Shown here piece after piece: positions 50,411-59,289 of a DNA stretch of 64,000 nucleotides. Position 1 is the first letter of the stretch. Each line of letters begins with the position of its first letter. The notes below the pieces were generated by a model, which ran no database searches, was not told the origin of the DNA, and worked only from the letters and a program-made list of their open reading frames with translations. This DNA comes from Sphingosinicella sp. Its GTDB lineage: Bacteria > Pseudomonadota > Alphaproteobacteria > Sphingomonadales > Sphingomonadaceae. The position numbers were made by a program, and so were the translations under genes. The stretch covers positions 271,420 through 335,419 of the forward strand of contig NZ_JACESP010000001.1 in NCBI RefSeq assembly GCF_013911755.1, written 5' to 3'.

Positions 50411-52216
50411 ATGACCGATCTCGCGCACATCCGTAATTTCTCGATCATCGCCCACATCGACCACGGCAAGTCGACGCTGGCCGATCGCCTTATCCAGCGG
50501 ACGGGCGGGCTCACCGACCGCGAGATGTCGGAGCAGGTGCTCGACAACATGGATATCGAGCGCGAGCGCGGCATCACCATCAAGGCGCAGACCGTCCGGC
50601 TCGAATACATGGCGAAGAACGGCGAGACATACACGCTGAACCTCATGGATACGCCGGGCCATGTCGATTTCGCCTACGAAGTCTCGCGCAGTCTCGCCGC
50701 GTGCGAAGGCGCGCTGCTCGTGGTCGATGCCGCGCAGGGCGTCGAGGCGCAGACGCTCGCGAACGTCTACCAGTCGATCGAGCACGATCACGAGATCGTC
50801 CCCGTCATCAACAAGATCGATCTGCCCGCCGCCGACCCGGAGAAGGTGAAGGCGGAGATCGAGGACATCATCGGCCTCGATGCGTCGGAAGCCGTGCTCG
50901 CCAGCGCCAAGTCCGGCATCGGTATCGATGATGTGCTCGAAGCCGTGGTGAACAAGATCCCGCCGCCCAAGGGCGACCGCGACGCCCCGCTCGAAGCGAT
51001 GCTGGTGGACAGCTGGTACGATCCCTACCTCGGCGTCGTCATCCTCGTGCGCGTCGTCAACGGCGTGATCCGCAAGGGGCTCAACATCAAGTTCATGGCC
51101 GGCGGCACCGAGCACCTGATCGACCGCGTCGGCTGCATGCGTCCGAAGATCGAAACGCTCGACGAGATCGCGGCGGGCGAGATCGGCTTCATCACCGCGC
51201 AGATCAAGGACATTTCCGAAACCCGCGTCGGCGACACCATCACCACCGTGAAGAATCCCGCGAAGGTGCCGCTGCCCGGCTTCAAGGAAGTGCAGCCCGT
51301 CGTGTTCTGCGGCCTGTTCCCAGTGGACGCGGCGGATTTCGAAAAGCTGCGCGACAGCATTTCGAAGCTGCGTCTCAACGACGCCTCGTTCAGCTTCGAG
51401 ATGGAAACGTCCGCTGCGCTCGGCTTCGGCTTCCGCTGCGGCTTCCTCGGTCTTCTCCATCTGGAGATCATTCAGGAGCGGCTGACACGCGAGTATGATC
51501 TCGATCTCATCACCACCGCGCCCTCGGTCGTCTACCGGATGCACATGACGGATGGGACCGTGCAGGAACTCCACAATCCCGCCGATTACCCCGACGTCGT
51601 GAAGATCGATTTCGTCGAGGAGCCGTGGATCGAGGCGGTGATCTACGTGCCGGACGAATATTTGGGCTCGCTCCTGAAGCTCTGTCAGGATCGGCGCGGC
51701 ATTCAGAAGAACCTCACCTATGTGGGCGGCCGCGCGCAGATCACCTACGAGCTGCCCTTGAACGAGGTGGTGTTCGATTTCTACGACCGGCTGAAGTCGA
51801 TCAGCCGCGGTTACGCGAGCTTCGATTATCACCAGATCGGCTACCGCGAGGGCGACCTCGTCAAGATGTCGATCCTCGTCAACAACGAGCCAGTCGATGC
51901 GCTCAGCATGATCGTCCACCGCGTCGCCGCCGAGGCGCGCGGCCGCCATATGTGCGAGCGGCTGAAGGACCTCATCCCCCGCCACCTCTTCAAGATCCCG
52001 ATCCAGGCGGCGATCGGCGGCAAGGTGATCGCGCGCGAGACGATCGCGGCGCTCCGCAAGGACGTCACCGCCAAGTGCTACGGCGGCGACATCAGCCGCA
52101 AGCGCAAGCTCCTCGACAAGCAGAAGGAAGGCAAGAAGCGGATGCGCGAGTACGGCTCGGTCAGCATCCCGCAGGAAGCCTTCATCGCCGCGCTCCGCAT
52201 GGGCGACGAGGGGTAG
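50411..52216 (+). CDS. lepA: Elongation factor 4 (LepA)
   Basis: A 601-residue translational GTPase. G1 is [16 protein letters not shown]3 DTPGHVDF and G4 NKIDLPA; the C-terminus has the LepA-specific [22 protein letters not shown] block. It acts on ribosomes in back-translocation or subunit biogenesis. ATG 50411 starts the family N-terminus ([19 protein letters not shown]); a TTG four codons earlier is also possible. There is no clear Shine-Dalgarno. Signal peptidase (lepB), its partner in enterobacteria, is elsewhere. Confidence 0.97.
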   Translation: MTDLAHIRNFSIIAHIDHGKSTLADRLIQRTGGLTDREMSEQVLDNMDIERERGITIKAQTVRLEYMAKNGETYTLNLMDTPGHVDFAYEVSRSLAACEGALLVVDAAQGVEAQTLANVYQSIEHDHEIVPVINKIDLPAADPEKVKAEIEDIIGLDASEAVLASAKSGIGIDDVLEAVVNKIPPPKGDRDAPLEAMLVDSWYDPYLGVVILVRVVNGVIRKGLNIKFMAGGTEHLIDRVGCMRPKIETLDEIAAGEIGFITAQIKDISETRVGDTITTVKNPAKVPLPGFKEVQPVVFCGLFPVDAADFEKLRDSISKLRLNDASFSFEMETSAALGFGFRCGFLGLLHLEIIQERLTREYDLDLITTAPSVVYRMHMTDGTVQELHNPADYPDVVKIDFVEEPWIEAVIYVPDEYLGSLLKLCQDRRGIQKNLTYVGGRAQITYELPLNEVVFDFYDRLKSISRGYASFDYHQIGYREGDLVKMSILVNNEPVDALSMIVHRVAAEARGRHMCERLKDLIPRHLFKIPIQAAIGGKVIARETIAALRKDVTAKCYGGDISRKRKLLDKQKEGKKRMREYGSVSIPQEAFIAALRMGDEG

Positions 52217-52286
52217 AGGTTCAATTTAGGACGGTTGACAAGTATCTCCTCCGGGGCAGAGTATCCTTCTCTCTGGAGGTCGACCC

Positions 52287-52559
52287 GTGATGTGGAGAAA
52301 CCGTTCGCGTCTTCTGGCGCTCGCATTCGCGGCGCTCTCGTCCTCCGTCTCCGCGATGCCGCATCAATCGCAGCAGACGCTCACCCCCCAAACCTACCGC
52401 CAGCGCTGCCTGTTCTGCCACAAGAGTGCCGCCCCCGAAGGCGTCGCTCCCGAGATCCTCATCGGCCTCAATCCCCCGCCAGGCGTAAGGCCTGCCGACG
52501 TAATGCCTAACATCAAATGCTGGCGCCGCTGCGAGAAGTGCTGGCCGCAACGGAAATAG
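52287..52559 (+). CDS. Small exported Cys-rich protein with a CxxCH motif
   Basis: A 90-residue protein starting at GTG 52287 or the adjacent ATG 52290, with GGAGG upstream. It has a signal peptide (LLALAFAALSSSVSA) and, right after a short Gln-rich stretch, C41-x2-C44-H45 (CLFCH), the heme c attachment motif. Four further features are a Pro-rich middle, M73, and C78, C82, C85 near the end (CEKC). It is too short and too Cys-rich for an ordinary class I cytochrome c, so it may be a minimal heme or metal binding protein. I do not recognise the family. Confidence 0.7.
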   Translation: MMWRNRSRLLALAFAALSSSVSAMPHQSQQTLTPQTYRQRCLFCHKSAAPEGVAPEILIGLNPPPGVRPADVMPNIKCWRRCEKCWPQRK

Positions 52560-52582
52560 CGTCCCGTTCCGGGACAGGGCGT

Positions 52583-52984
52583 TCAGCCCAGCAGCAGCGC
52601 TGACAGCACCAGCACCACCCCCGCCAGCGAGGCGAGCCACACCAACGTCCGCAGCTTCGGGACGCCCGCAGCATAGAGCGGCAGGTAAATGAGCCGCGCC
52701 CAGAAATAGAGGTGCGCGCCAAGCTCCGTCTTCCAGCCGAGCCGGTCCGCCGCGACCGCTGCCAGCAACACCGCTGCGAACAGCGGGAAGGTCTCGAAGA
52801 AGTTCGCCTGCGCCCGCGCCAGCCGTCCGGCGAGCGGCTTCAAGGGCGGCATCTCGCCGTCGCGCGCGCCCATGTTCCATTCGATGCCGTACTGCGCGGT
52901 CTTCACGTTCACGGCCCACAGGATGTGGACAAGGCCCAGCACCACGGCAGCGCCCAGCAGATAGAGTTCGATCGGCATGGTCAT
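52583..52984 (-). CDS. MAPEG family membrane protein
   Basis: A 133-residue protein with four hydrophobic helices and the MAPEG pattern: RLARAQANFFETFPLFAAVLLA in the second helix region, LGAHLYFWARLIYLPLYAAGVPKLRTLVW near the end. Eukaryotic members handle glutathione and eicosanoids; the bacterial role is unknown. It lies alone between the small CxxCH gene (convergent) and class II DAHP synthase (same strand, 66 bases upstream). Start 52984 or the second Met 52978. Confidence 0.9.
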   Translation of the reverse strand: MTMPIELYLLGAAVVLGLVHILWAVNVKTAQYGIEWNMGARDGEMPPLKPLAGRLARAQANFFETFPLFAAVLLAAVAADRLGWKTELGAHLYFWARLIYLPLYAAGVPKLRTLVWLASLAGVVLVLSALLLG

Positions 52985-53050
52985 CTCTCCCCCTCGGAAG
53001 GGGCAGACGATCCCCTATTCCGCGCGGCTTCGCAAGCGGGGAGCAGGAAC

Positions 53051-54439
53051 TTAGGCGGCGGCCTGATTGCGGGCGGCGTGATCGACCTCGGTCTTGATGC
53101 ACTCGGCGAGCAGGAATGCGAGTTCGAGGCTCTGTCCGGCGTTGAGGCGCGGATCGCAGTGCGTGTGATAGCGGTCGGCGAGCGCCTCGTCGGTGATCGC
53201 CATCGCGCCGCCGGTGCATTCGGTGACGTTCTGGCCGGTCATCTCGGCGTGGATGCCGCCCGCGTGCGTGCCTTCGGCGCGGTGCACCGCGAAGAAGCCG
53301 CGCACCTCGGCGAGAATGCGGTCGAATGGCCGGGTCTTGTAGCCGCTGCCCGACTTGATGGTGTTGCCGTGCATCGGGTCGCACGACCAGACGACGTGGC
53401 GCCCCTCCTGCTTCACCGCGCGAACGAGCGGCGGCAGGCCGGCTTCTACCTTGTCGTGGCCGAAGCGGCTGATGATGGTTATGCGGCCGGGCACGTTTTC
53501 CGGGTTCAGCGTGTCGATCAGGCGGATGAGCGTGTCCGGCTGCAGGCTGGGGCCGGCCTTCAGGCCGAGCGGGTTGCCGACGCCGCGCAGGAACTCGATG
53601 TGCGCCGAGCCTTCGAAGCGCGTGCGGTCGCCCACCCACAGCATGTGCGCGCTGGTGTCGTACCAGCGGCCGGTCAGCGAATCCTGCCGCGTCATCGCCT
53701 GCTCGTAGCCGAGCAGCAGCGCCTCGTGGCTCGTGTAGAAGTCGGTGCCCTTCAGCTGTGGAACCGTCTCCGGGCTGATACCGCAGGCTTCCATGAAGGC
53801 GAGCGCGTCGCCGATCCGGTCCGCGACGTCCTTGTACTTCTCGGCCCACGGCGAGCGGCCCACGAAGTCGAGGTTCCACTTGTGGACCTGATGCAGGTTC
53901 GCAAAGCCGCCCTGCGCGAAGGCGCGCAGCAGGTTGAGCGTCGCGGCGGACTGCATGTACGCGCGCAGCATACGCTGCGGGTTCGGTTCGCGTGCGGCGC
54001 TCTCGAAATTGATGTCGTTGACGATATCGCCGCGATAGCTCGGCAGCGAGACACCGTTCAGCTCTTCCATGTCCGCCGAGCGGGGCTTGGCGAACTGGCC
54101 GGCGAGGCGGCCCACCTTTACCACCGGCATCCGGCTGGCGAAGGTCAGCACCACCGCCATCTGCAGGAGCACGCGGAACGTGTCGCGGATATGGTTCGGG
54201 TGGAACTCGGCGAAGCTTTCCGCGCAGTCGCCGCCCTGGAGCAGGAAAGCCTTGCCCGCAGCAACATCGGCAAGCTGGGCTTCAAGCGCGCGTGCCTCAC
54301 CCGCGAAGACGAGCGGTGGATAGCTCGAAAGCTCGCTTTCCACGGCCGCAAGGGCAGCCGTGTCCGGATAAGTGGGAAGCTGCCGCGCTTCGGAATTGCG
54401 CCAGCTGGCCGGGGCCCAGGATCGCTCGGACGTCTTCAT
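53051..54439 (-). CDS. Class II 3-deoxy-7-phosphoheptulonate synthase
   Basis: A 462-residue plant/mycobacterial-type (class II) DAHP synthase, first enzyme of the shikimate pathway, joining PEP and erythrose 4-phosphate. Conserved blocks are [82 protein letters not shown], and [10 protein letters not shown]. It is monocistronic. Upstream, the 207-base gap shared with the divergent TetR gene contains AT-rich DNA around 54580-54620. Confidence 0.96.
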   Translation of the reverse strand: MKTSERSWAPASWRNSEARQLPTYPDTAALAAVESELSSYPPLVFAGEARALEAQLADVAAGKAFLLQGGDCAESFAEFHPNHIRDTFRVLLQMAVVLTFASRMPVVKVGRLAGQFAKPRSADMEELNGVSLPSYRGDIVNDINFESAAREPNPQRMLRAYMQSAATLNLLRAFAQGGFANLHQVHKWNLDFVGRSPWAEKYKDVADRIGDALAFMEACGISPETVPQLKGTDFYTSHEALLLGYEQAMTRQDSLTGRWYDTSAHMLWVGDRTRFEGSAHIEFLRGVGNPLGLKAGPSLQPDTLIRLIDTLNPENVPGRITIISRFGHDKVEAGLPPLVRAVKQEGRHVVWSCDPMHGNTIKSGSGYKTRPFDRILAEVRGFFAVHRAEGTHAGGIHAEMTGQNVTECTGGAMAITDEALADRYHTHCDPRLNAGQSLELAFLLAECIKTEVDHAARNQAAA

Positions 54440-54646
54440 CGGGCGCCTTTTGGCGTGTCACTTGCACGAGCGCAAGCAATGCTTTTTTGGGCCACGGGGC
54501 GCTCCAAAGACGTGTTTTTTGCGACGTGGTTAATGCTCTTGTAACACTTCGTCGCAAAAAGAAGGGCTAAGGCAATGAATGCACTTGATATTAACTATTG
54601 ATGCGTACATTGTTCACATGTTCCGGGGAGGCGAGGGGGAACTCCG
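54440..54646. promoter_or_regulatory. Divergent gap between DAHP synthase and the TetR gene
   Basis: A 207-base region. Around 54588-54630 it is unusually AT-rich for this window and contains ACAT-N7-ATGT (54607-54621), which could be a weak TetR operator. GGGGAGGCGAGGGGGA serves the tetR ATG. No other feature is clear. Confidence 0.4.
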
Positions 54647-55264
54647 ATGCTGAAACAGTCGCCGGTTTTTGAACGCAAGGCACCAAGCAGCTACCATCAC
54701 GGCAACCTTCAGGAGGCCCTTCTGAACGCCGGTCTGGAGCTTCTGGAACGGCGCGGCTGTGCAGAGCTTGCGCTCCGCGAAGTCGCTCGAGAGGTGGGGG
54801 TGAGCCCCGCAGCCGTCTATCGCCATTATGTTTCTAAAGAAGCGCTCCTTACCGCGATGGCCATCGAGGGGTTCAAACGCCTCACCGCCGTTCAGATCGA
54901 GCCGGTCTCGAACGCCGTGGTAACGCCGGTGCGTTTCGCAGAGATGGGCCGTGCCTATGTGCGCTTCGCGGTCCGCAATCCCGCGCTTTTCCGGCTGATG
55001 TTCAGCGACCAGATCGATTCCAGCCGCGATGCCGCGCTGATGTTCGCGATCGAACCGCTGACCGGCAACATCGAGGATGCCGTCGCCCGTCTCGCGGGTC
55101 CGCGCTTCTCGTCCGCGATGCGGCGCAAGGCGGCACTCCGCGCCTGGTCACTGGTGCACGGCCTGTCGATGCTGCTCATCGACGGCCAGCTGCGCATCGC
55201 GCACAGCGAGGTCGATCGCATGATCGAGGCCGTCGTCGACCCCAATCACGCGCTCGCCATTTAG
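54647..55264 (+). CDS. TetR/AcrR family regulator with WHG domain
   Basis: A 205-residue regulator. The DNA-binding domain (residues 15-65) starts SSYHHGNLQEALLNAGLELLERRGCAELALREVAREVGVSPAAVYRHYVSKEALL, a clear TetR HTH. The C-terminal WHG-type ligand domain has AYVRFAVRNPALFRLMFS and LVHGLSMLLIDGQ. YHHG before helix 1 is typical of this subgroup. Its effector and targets are unknown; the divergent DAHP synthase and the convergent glutathione reductase are its neighbours. Confidence 0.93.
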   Translation: MLKQSPVFERKAPSSYHHGNLQEALLNAGLELLERRGCAELALREVAREVGVSPAAVYRHYVSKEALLTAMAIEGFKRLTAVQIEPVSNAVVTPVRFAEMGRAYVRFAVRNPALFRLMFSDQIDSSRDAALMFAIEPLTGNIEDAVARLAGPRFSSAMRRKAALRAWSLVHGLSMLLIDGQLRIAHSEVDRMIEAVVDPNHALAI

Positions 55265-55271
55265 ACAGGCT

Positions 55272-56615
55272 CTAACGCATCAAGACAAGTTCTTCCGCCA
55301 TCGTCGGGTGAATGGCGACGGTTTCATCGAGCTGTGCCTTGGTCAGCCCTGCCTTCACGGCAATCGCGAGCGGTTGCATGATCTCGGCCGCCTCAGGCCC
55401 GATCATGTGCGCGCCAAGGATGCGGCCCGACGCTTCATCGACGACCAGTTTGTAAAGCGACCGCTCGCTCCGGCCCGCCAGCACGTTCTTCATCGGCCGG
55501 AAGTCCGAGGCGTAGACCCGCACCGAACCATAGGCGTTGCGCGCCTGCGATTCAGTGAGGCCGACGGCGGCGATCGGCGGATGGCTGAACACGGCGGACG
55601 GGATGCAGCTATGATCGACACGCCACGGCTTACCGCCAAACACGGTGTCGGCGAACGCGTGGCCCTCGCGGATCGCGACCGGGGTCAGCTGGACACGGTC
55701 GGTCACGTCGCCCACGGCATAAATGTTCTCGACAGTGGAGCGGCTGTCCGCATCGACCTTGATCGCACCGTTTTCGGCCAGTTCGACGCCAATCGCCTCA
55801 AGACCCAGCCCGGCGCTGTTGGGCGGCCGGCCGATTGCGTAGACGAGGAGATCGGTCTCGATCGGTGTATCCTTCCCGGCATGGACGAGAAGGCTTCCGT
55901 CAGCCTGCTTCTCGACCTTGCGGAACGGTGCGTTGAAGCGGAAGTCGATGCCCTTCGCGGTGCTGATCGCCTGCAGGCGCTCGGCGAGCTGCTGGTCGTA
56001 TTCGCGCAGCAGCCGGTCGCCGCGTAGCAGCAGCGTCACCTTCACGCCCAAAGCATTGAAGATGCCCGCGAATTCGTTGGCGATATAGCCGCCGCCAGCG
56101 ATCACGACGCGTTTCGGCAGTGCTTCCAGATGGAACACCTCGTTGGAGGTGATGCCGTGCTCAGCGCCCTCGCAGTCGGGCAGGCCTGGGCGCGCGCCAG
56201 TAGCGATCAGGATCTTGTCGGCGGTGACGGTCTTGTCACCGATCCGCACCGTGTGCGCGTCCTCCAGCACGGCGCGGCCGAGAAGAATCTTCACCTTCTG
56301 GCTTTCGAGCGTTGAGATATAGGCCTTGTTGAGCCGATCGACCTCCGACAGCACGTTGTCGCGCAATGTTACCCAGTCGAAGCGCTTCGCTTCCACCGTC
56401 CAGCCGAAGTTGCGCGCATCTTCAAGGTCTTCGGCGAAGTGCGCGCCGTAAACGAGCAGCTTCTTCGGTACGCAGCCGCGAATCACGCACGTGCCGCCGA
56501 CACGATACTCCTCGGCAATGGCCACGCGCGCGCCGTGGCCCGCGGAAATCCGCGCCGCGCGTACGCCGCCCGACCCGGCGCCGATGACGAAAAGATCGTA
56601 GTCGTGTGCGTTCAT
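55272..56615 (-). CDS. gor: Glutathione-disulfide reductase
   Basis: A 447-residue flavoprotein keeping glutathione reduced with NADPH. FAD loop DLFVIGAGSGGVRAAR, redox-active disulfide GGTCVIRGCVPKKLL, NADP loop VVIAGGGYIANEFAGIF, and VAIHPTMAEELVLMR near the end with the catalytic His-Glu pair. The plant/alphaproteobacterial class is clear from GCVPKKLLVYGA. It is monocistronic, separated by 7 bases from the convergent TetR gene and by 87 bases from the divergent receiver-domain gene. Confidence 0.96.
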   Translation of the reverse strand: MNAHDYDLFVIGAGSGGVRAARISAGHGARVAIAEEYRVGGTCVIRGCVPKKLLVYGAHFAEDLEDARNFGWTVEAKRFDWVTLRDNVLSEVDRLNKAYISTLESQKVKILLGRAVLEDAHTVRIGDKTVTADKILIATGARPGLPDCEGAEHGITSNEVFHLEALPKRVVIAGGGYIANEFAGIFNALGVKVTLLLRGDRLLREYDQQLAERLQAISTAKGIDFRFNAPFRKVEKQADGSLLVHAGKDTPIETDLLVYAIGRPPNSAGLGLEAIGVELAENGAIKVDADSRSTVENIYAVGDVTDRVQLTPVAIREGHAFADTVFGGKPWRVDHSCIPSAVFSHPPIAAVGLTESQARNAYGSVRVYASDFRPMKNVLAGRSERSLYKLVVDEASGRILGAHMIGPEAAEIMQPLAIAVKAGLTKAQLDETVAIHPTMAEELVLMR

Positions 56616-56702
56616 ATTTGCGGTCCGGCCCTTTGTGGCAGTAGATTACGGCTGTGTAGCGTTCGGCTGACATGGCGGCCGACGCGGAGAAGGTAAGGTG
56701 AG

Positions 56703-57098
56703 ATGACAACGGTCGCAACGGCGCCCCAGGACATATCTGCCCGGCGCAAGGTTCTACTGGTGGAAGATTCACCGCTTGTCGCCATGTCGCTCGAAACACT
56801 GTTCGAGGATATGGACTGGGACATGGAAGGCCCGGCCACCCGGCTTGCGGAGGCACTCGCACTTGCCGAAACGACGGATGCGGATATCGCGCTCCTTGAT
56901 GTAAACCTCGACGGCGAGATGAGCTGGGCGGTCGCGGATGTGCTCAAGAGCCGCGGCGTGCCGTTCGTGTTCGCCACGGGATACGACGGTGCGTCGATGC
57001 TGCCGGAAACGCACGGCGATGCGCGGCTCGTAAGCAAGCCGTTCCAGATCACGGAGCTTGAAGTCCTGCTTCGCGAGATCGTCGGCGAAGCGCTTTAG
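56703..57098 (+). CDS. Stand-alone response regulator receiver protein
   Basis: A 131-residue single receiver domain. After a short N-terminal extension it has KVLLVEDSPLVAMSLETLF (acidic pair), the phosphorylation site D66 in IALLDVNLDGE, T/ATGYDG in the switch region and K112 in LVSKPFQ. There is no output domain. It probably relays phosphate or acts through protein binding, in the manner of FATGYD-containing (FAT GUY-like) receivers of alphaproteobacterial general stress or envelope signalling. No histidine kinase is nearby. Its stop overlaps the GFA gene end by 4 bases, convergently. Confidence 0.92.
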   Translation: MTTVATAPQDISARRKVLLVEDSPLVAMSLETLFEDMDWDMEGPATRLAEALALAETTDADIALLDVNLDGEMSWAVADVLKSRGVPFVFATGYDGASMLPETHGDARLVSKPFQITELEVLLREIVGEAL

Positions 57099-57469
57099 CC
57101 GAGACGTTCCCGGGCGGCTTCCCAGTTACGGCCGTCGAAGGCCTCGATGGCGAAGCTCAGCGATGCATAATCATCAAGGCAGCGCGCGTTGACGCTGTAC
57201 CCGTCTGGGTGCGAGCGCGGCACGTAGAAGCTCTTGATGCCGCAGGTCTTGCAGAAGAGGTGGCGGGCGATCCCTTCACCAAAACGGTACTCGCCGAGAT
57301 TGTCGCTGCCCGACAGCAGACGGAATGCGTTCTGCGTGGCGATCAGATGCAGAAAACCCGTCGCCGAGCACATCGAGCAGTTGCAGTCGAGCAGCGGGAT
57401 GACGCCTTCGTATACGTCCACCTCGAAACGCACCGCCTTGCAATGGCAGCCGCCTGAGAGCGTCTTCAT
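57095..57469 (-). CDS. GFA (glutathione-dependent formaldehyde-activating) family protein
   Basis: A 124-residue Cys-rich zinc protein of the GFA/CENP-V fold. Zinc ligands: GGCHCKAVRFEV, DCNCSMCSATGFL and FCKTCGIKSFYVPRSHPDG. Family members bind zinc and some interact with glutathione; most are uncharacterised. It starts 4 bases inside the glmS stop and is therefore the last gene of the glmU-glmS-GFA operon. A role in glutathione or formaldehyde handling is possible but not shown; gor is 1.8 kb downstream. Confidence 0.9.
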   Translation of the reverse strand: MKTLSGGCHCKAVRFEVDVYEGVIPLLDCNCSMCSATGFLHLIATQNAFRLLSGSDNLGEYRFGEGIARHLFCKTCGIKSFYVPRSHPDGYSVNARCLDDYASLSFAIEAFDGRNWEAARERLG

Positions 57470-59289
57470 TCGACGGTGACGGACTTGGCAAGGTTGCGCG
57501 GCTGGTCGACGTCCGTGCCTTTCGCGACTGCGACGTGGTAGGCGAGGAGCTGCACGGGCACGGCGTAGACGAGCGGCTGGATGAGGGGATGGCAGTCCGG
57601 CATCTCGATCGTCGCGATTGCGCCGTCCCCGGCCTTGGCGATGCCCGCCGCGTCCGAGATCAGCACGATGCGGCCGCCGCGCGCGGCAACCTCCTGCATG
57701 TTGCTCACGGTCTTCTCAAAGAGCGGTCCCGAGGGCGCGATGACGATGACGGGAACGCTGTCGTCGATGAGCGCAATGGGGCCATGCTTCATCTCGCCTG
57801 CCGCATAACCTTCGGCATGGATGTAGCTGATTTCCTTGAGTTTCAGTGCGCCTTCGAGCGCCATCGGATAGTCCGGGCCGCGGCCTAGGTAGAGCACGTC
57901 GCGCGCTGCCGCGACGAGGGGCGCCATCTTCTCGATCTCCTCGTCATGCGCGAGCGCGGCGTTGAGCGCGGCGGGCGCTTCGGCGAGGTGCTTCACGATC
58001 TCGCGCTCCTCCTCGGCGGTCATCTTGCCCTTGGCGCGCGCGAGGTTGGCGGCAAACGCCGCGAGCACGGCAAGCTGGCATGTGAACGCCTTCGTCGAGG
58101 CGACGCCGATCTCCGGGCCTGCATTGGTCGGCAGCAGCAGGTCTGCCTCGCGTGCCATCGAGCTGGTCGGCACGTTGACGACGACCGCGATCTTCTGGCC
58201 TTCCGCGCGGCAGTGGCGGAGCGCGGCGAGCGTATCCGCCGTCTCGCCTGATTGGCTGATGAAGAGCGCGAGCCCGCCCGGGTCCAGCACCGGTTCGCGG
58301 TAGCGGAATTCGGATGCGACATCGATGTCCACGGGCACGCGCGCGAACTTTTCGAACCAGTATTTGGCAACGAGGCCGGCGTAGTAGCTGGTGCCGCAGG
58401 CGACGATCGTCACGCGCTTCACTTCGGCGAGGTCGAACTCGGGGATGGGGAGGGCCACCTTGCCGTCGAGCGGCTTCAGGTAGGCCTGCAGTGTTTGCGC
58501 CACGACGACCGGCTGCTCGAAGATCTCCTTCTGCATGAAGTGGCGGTGGTTGCCCTTGTCGATCATCGCCCCGGAAACGCCCGAAAGCGTCACTTCACGC
58601 GTCACGGGAGTATTGTCGCGATCGAAGATCTCGATCTTCTCACGGCTGAGCACGGCCCAGTCGCCCTCTTCGAGATAGGCGATCTTCTGCGTCATCGGCG
58701 CGAGCGCGAGCGCGTCGGATCCCAGGTAGTTCTCGCCCTCCCCGATCCCGACGACGAGCGGCGCGCCAAGGCGGGCACCGACGAGCAGGTTGTCCCGGCC
58801 CTTGAACATCATCGCAAGCGCGAAGGCGCCGTGGAGGCGCGGCAGCACAGCCTGCACCGCCTCGATCGGCGTCTTGCCATGCTCAAGTTCGCGCGCGACG
58901 AGGTGGGCGACGACCTCGGTGTCGGTCTGACTGGCGAAGGTGCGGCCCTCGGCGGAGAGTTCGTCGCGCAGTTCCTTGAAGTTCTCGATGATCCCGTTGT
59001 GGACGAGCGTTACGTCGCCGACGATGTGCGGGTGCGCGTTGTCCTCCGTCGGCGCGCCGTGCGTCGCCCAGCGCGTGTGCGCGATGCCGATGTGGCCGGG
59101 CAGGGGGTCGAGCGCGAGCTTCTTCGCGAGGTTGTCGAGCTTGCCTTCGGCACGGCGGCGCTCGAAGTGGCCATCCACGATCGTGCAGACGCCCGCCGAA
59201 TCATAGCCGCGATATTCGAGCCGCCGGAGGCCCGCGACCAGCTGGTCGGTGACGTCGCCTTTACCGAGAATGCCGATGATGCCGCACAT
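57466..59289 (-). CDS. glmS: Glutamine--fructose-6-phosphate aminotransferase (isomerizing)
   Basis: A 607-residue enzyme making glucosamine 6-phosphate. The N-terminal glutaminase starts MCGIIGILG with nucleophile Cys2 and has HTRWATHGAPTEDNAHPH; two SIS domains follow (ACGTSYYAGLVAKYWFEKFARVP; SQSGETADTLAALRHC; ARDVLYLGRGPDYPMALEGALKLKEISYIHAEGYAAGEMKHGPIALID). It ends with the typical KSVTVE. Its ATG overlaps the glmU stop by 1 base (TAATG). No glmS ribozyme is expected or seen. Confidence 0.97.
   Translation of the reverse strand: MCGIIGILGKGDVTDQLVAGLRRLEYRGYDSAGVCTIVDGHFERRRAEGKLDNLAKKLALDPLPGHIGIAHTRWATHGAPTEDNAHPHIVGDVTLVHNGIIENFKELRDELSAEGRTFASQTDTEVVAHLVARELEHGKTPIEAVQAVLPRLHGAFALAMMFKGRDNLLVGARLGAPLVVGIGEGENYLGSDALALAPMTQKIAYLEEGDWAVLSREKIEIFDRDNTPVTREVTLSGVSGAMIDKGNHRHFMQKEIFEQPVVVAQTLQAYLKPLDGKVALPIPEFDLAEVKRVTIVACGTSYYAGLVAKYWFEKFARVPVDIDVASEFRYREPVLDPGGLALFISQSGETADTLAALRHCRAEGQKIAVVVNVPTSSMAREADLLLPTNAGPEIGVASTKAFTCQLAVLAAFAANLARAKGKMTAEEEREIVKHLAEAPAALNAALAHDEEIEKMAPLVAAARDVLYLGRGPDYPMALEGALKLKEISYIHAEGYAAGEMKHGPIALIDDSVPVIVIAPSGPLFEKTVSNMQEVAARGGRIVLISDAAGIAKAGDGAIATIEMPDCHPLIQPLVYAVPVQLLAYHVAVAKGTDVDQPRNLAKSVTVE

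Noticed and set aside
50333-51985. 550-codon minus-strand frame opposite lepA
   Set aside because: Antisense shadow of a highly conserved gene.
52712-54544. 610-codon plus-strand frame opposite the DAHP synthase gene
   Set aside because: Shadow frame; the minus-strand enzyme has all class II motifs.
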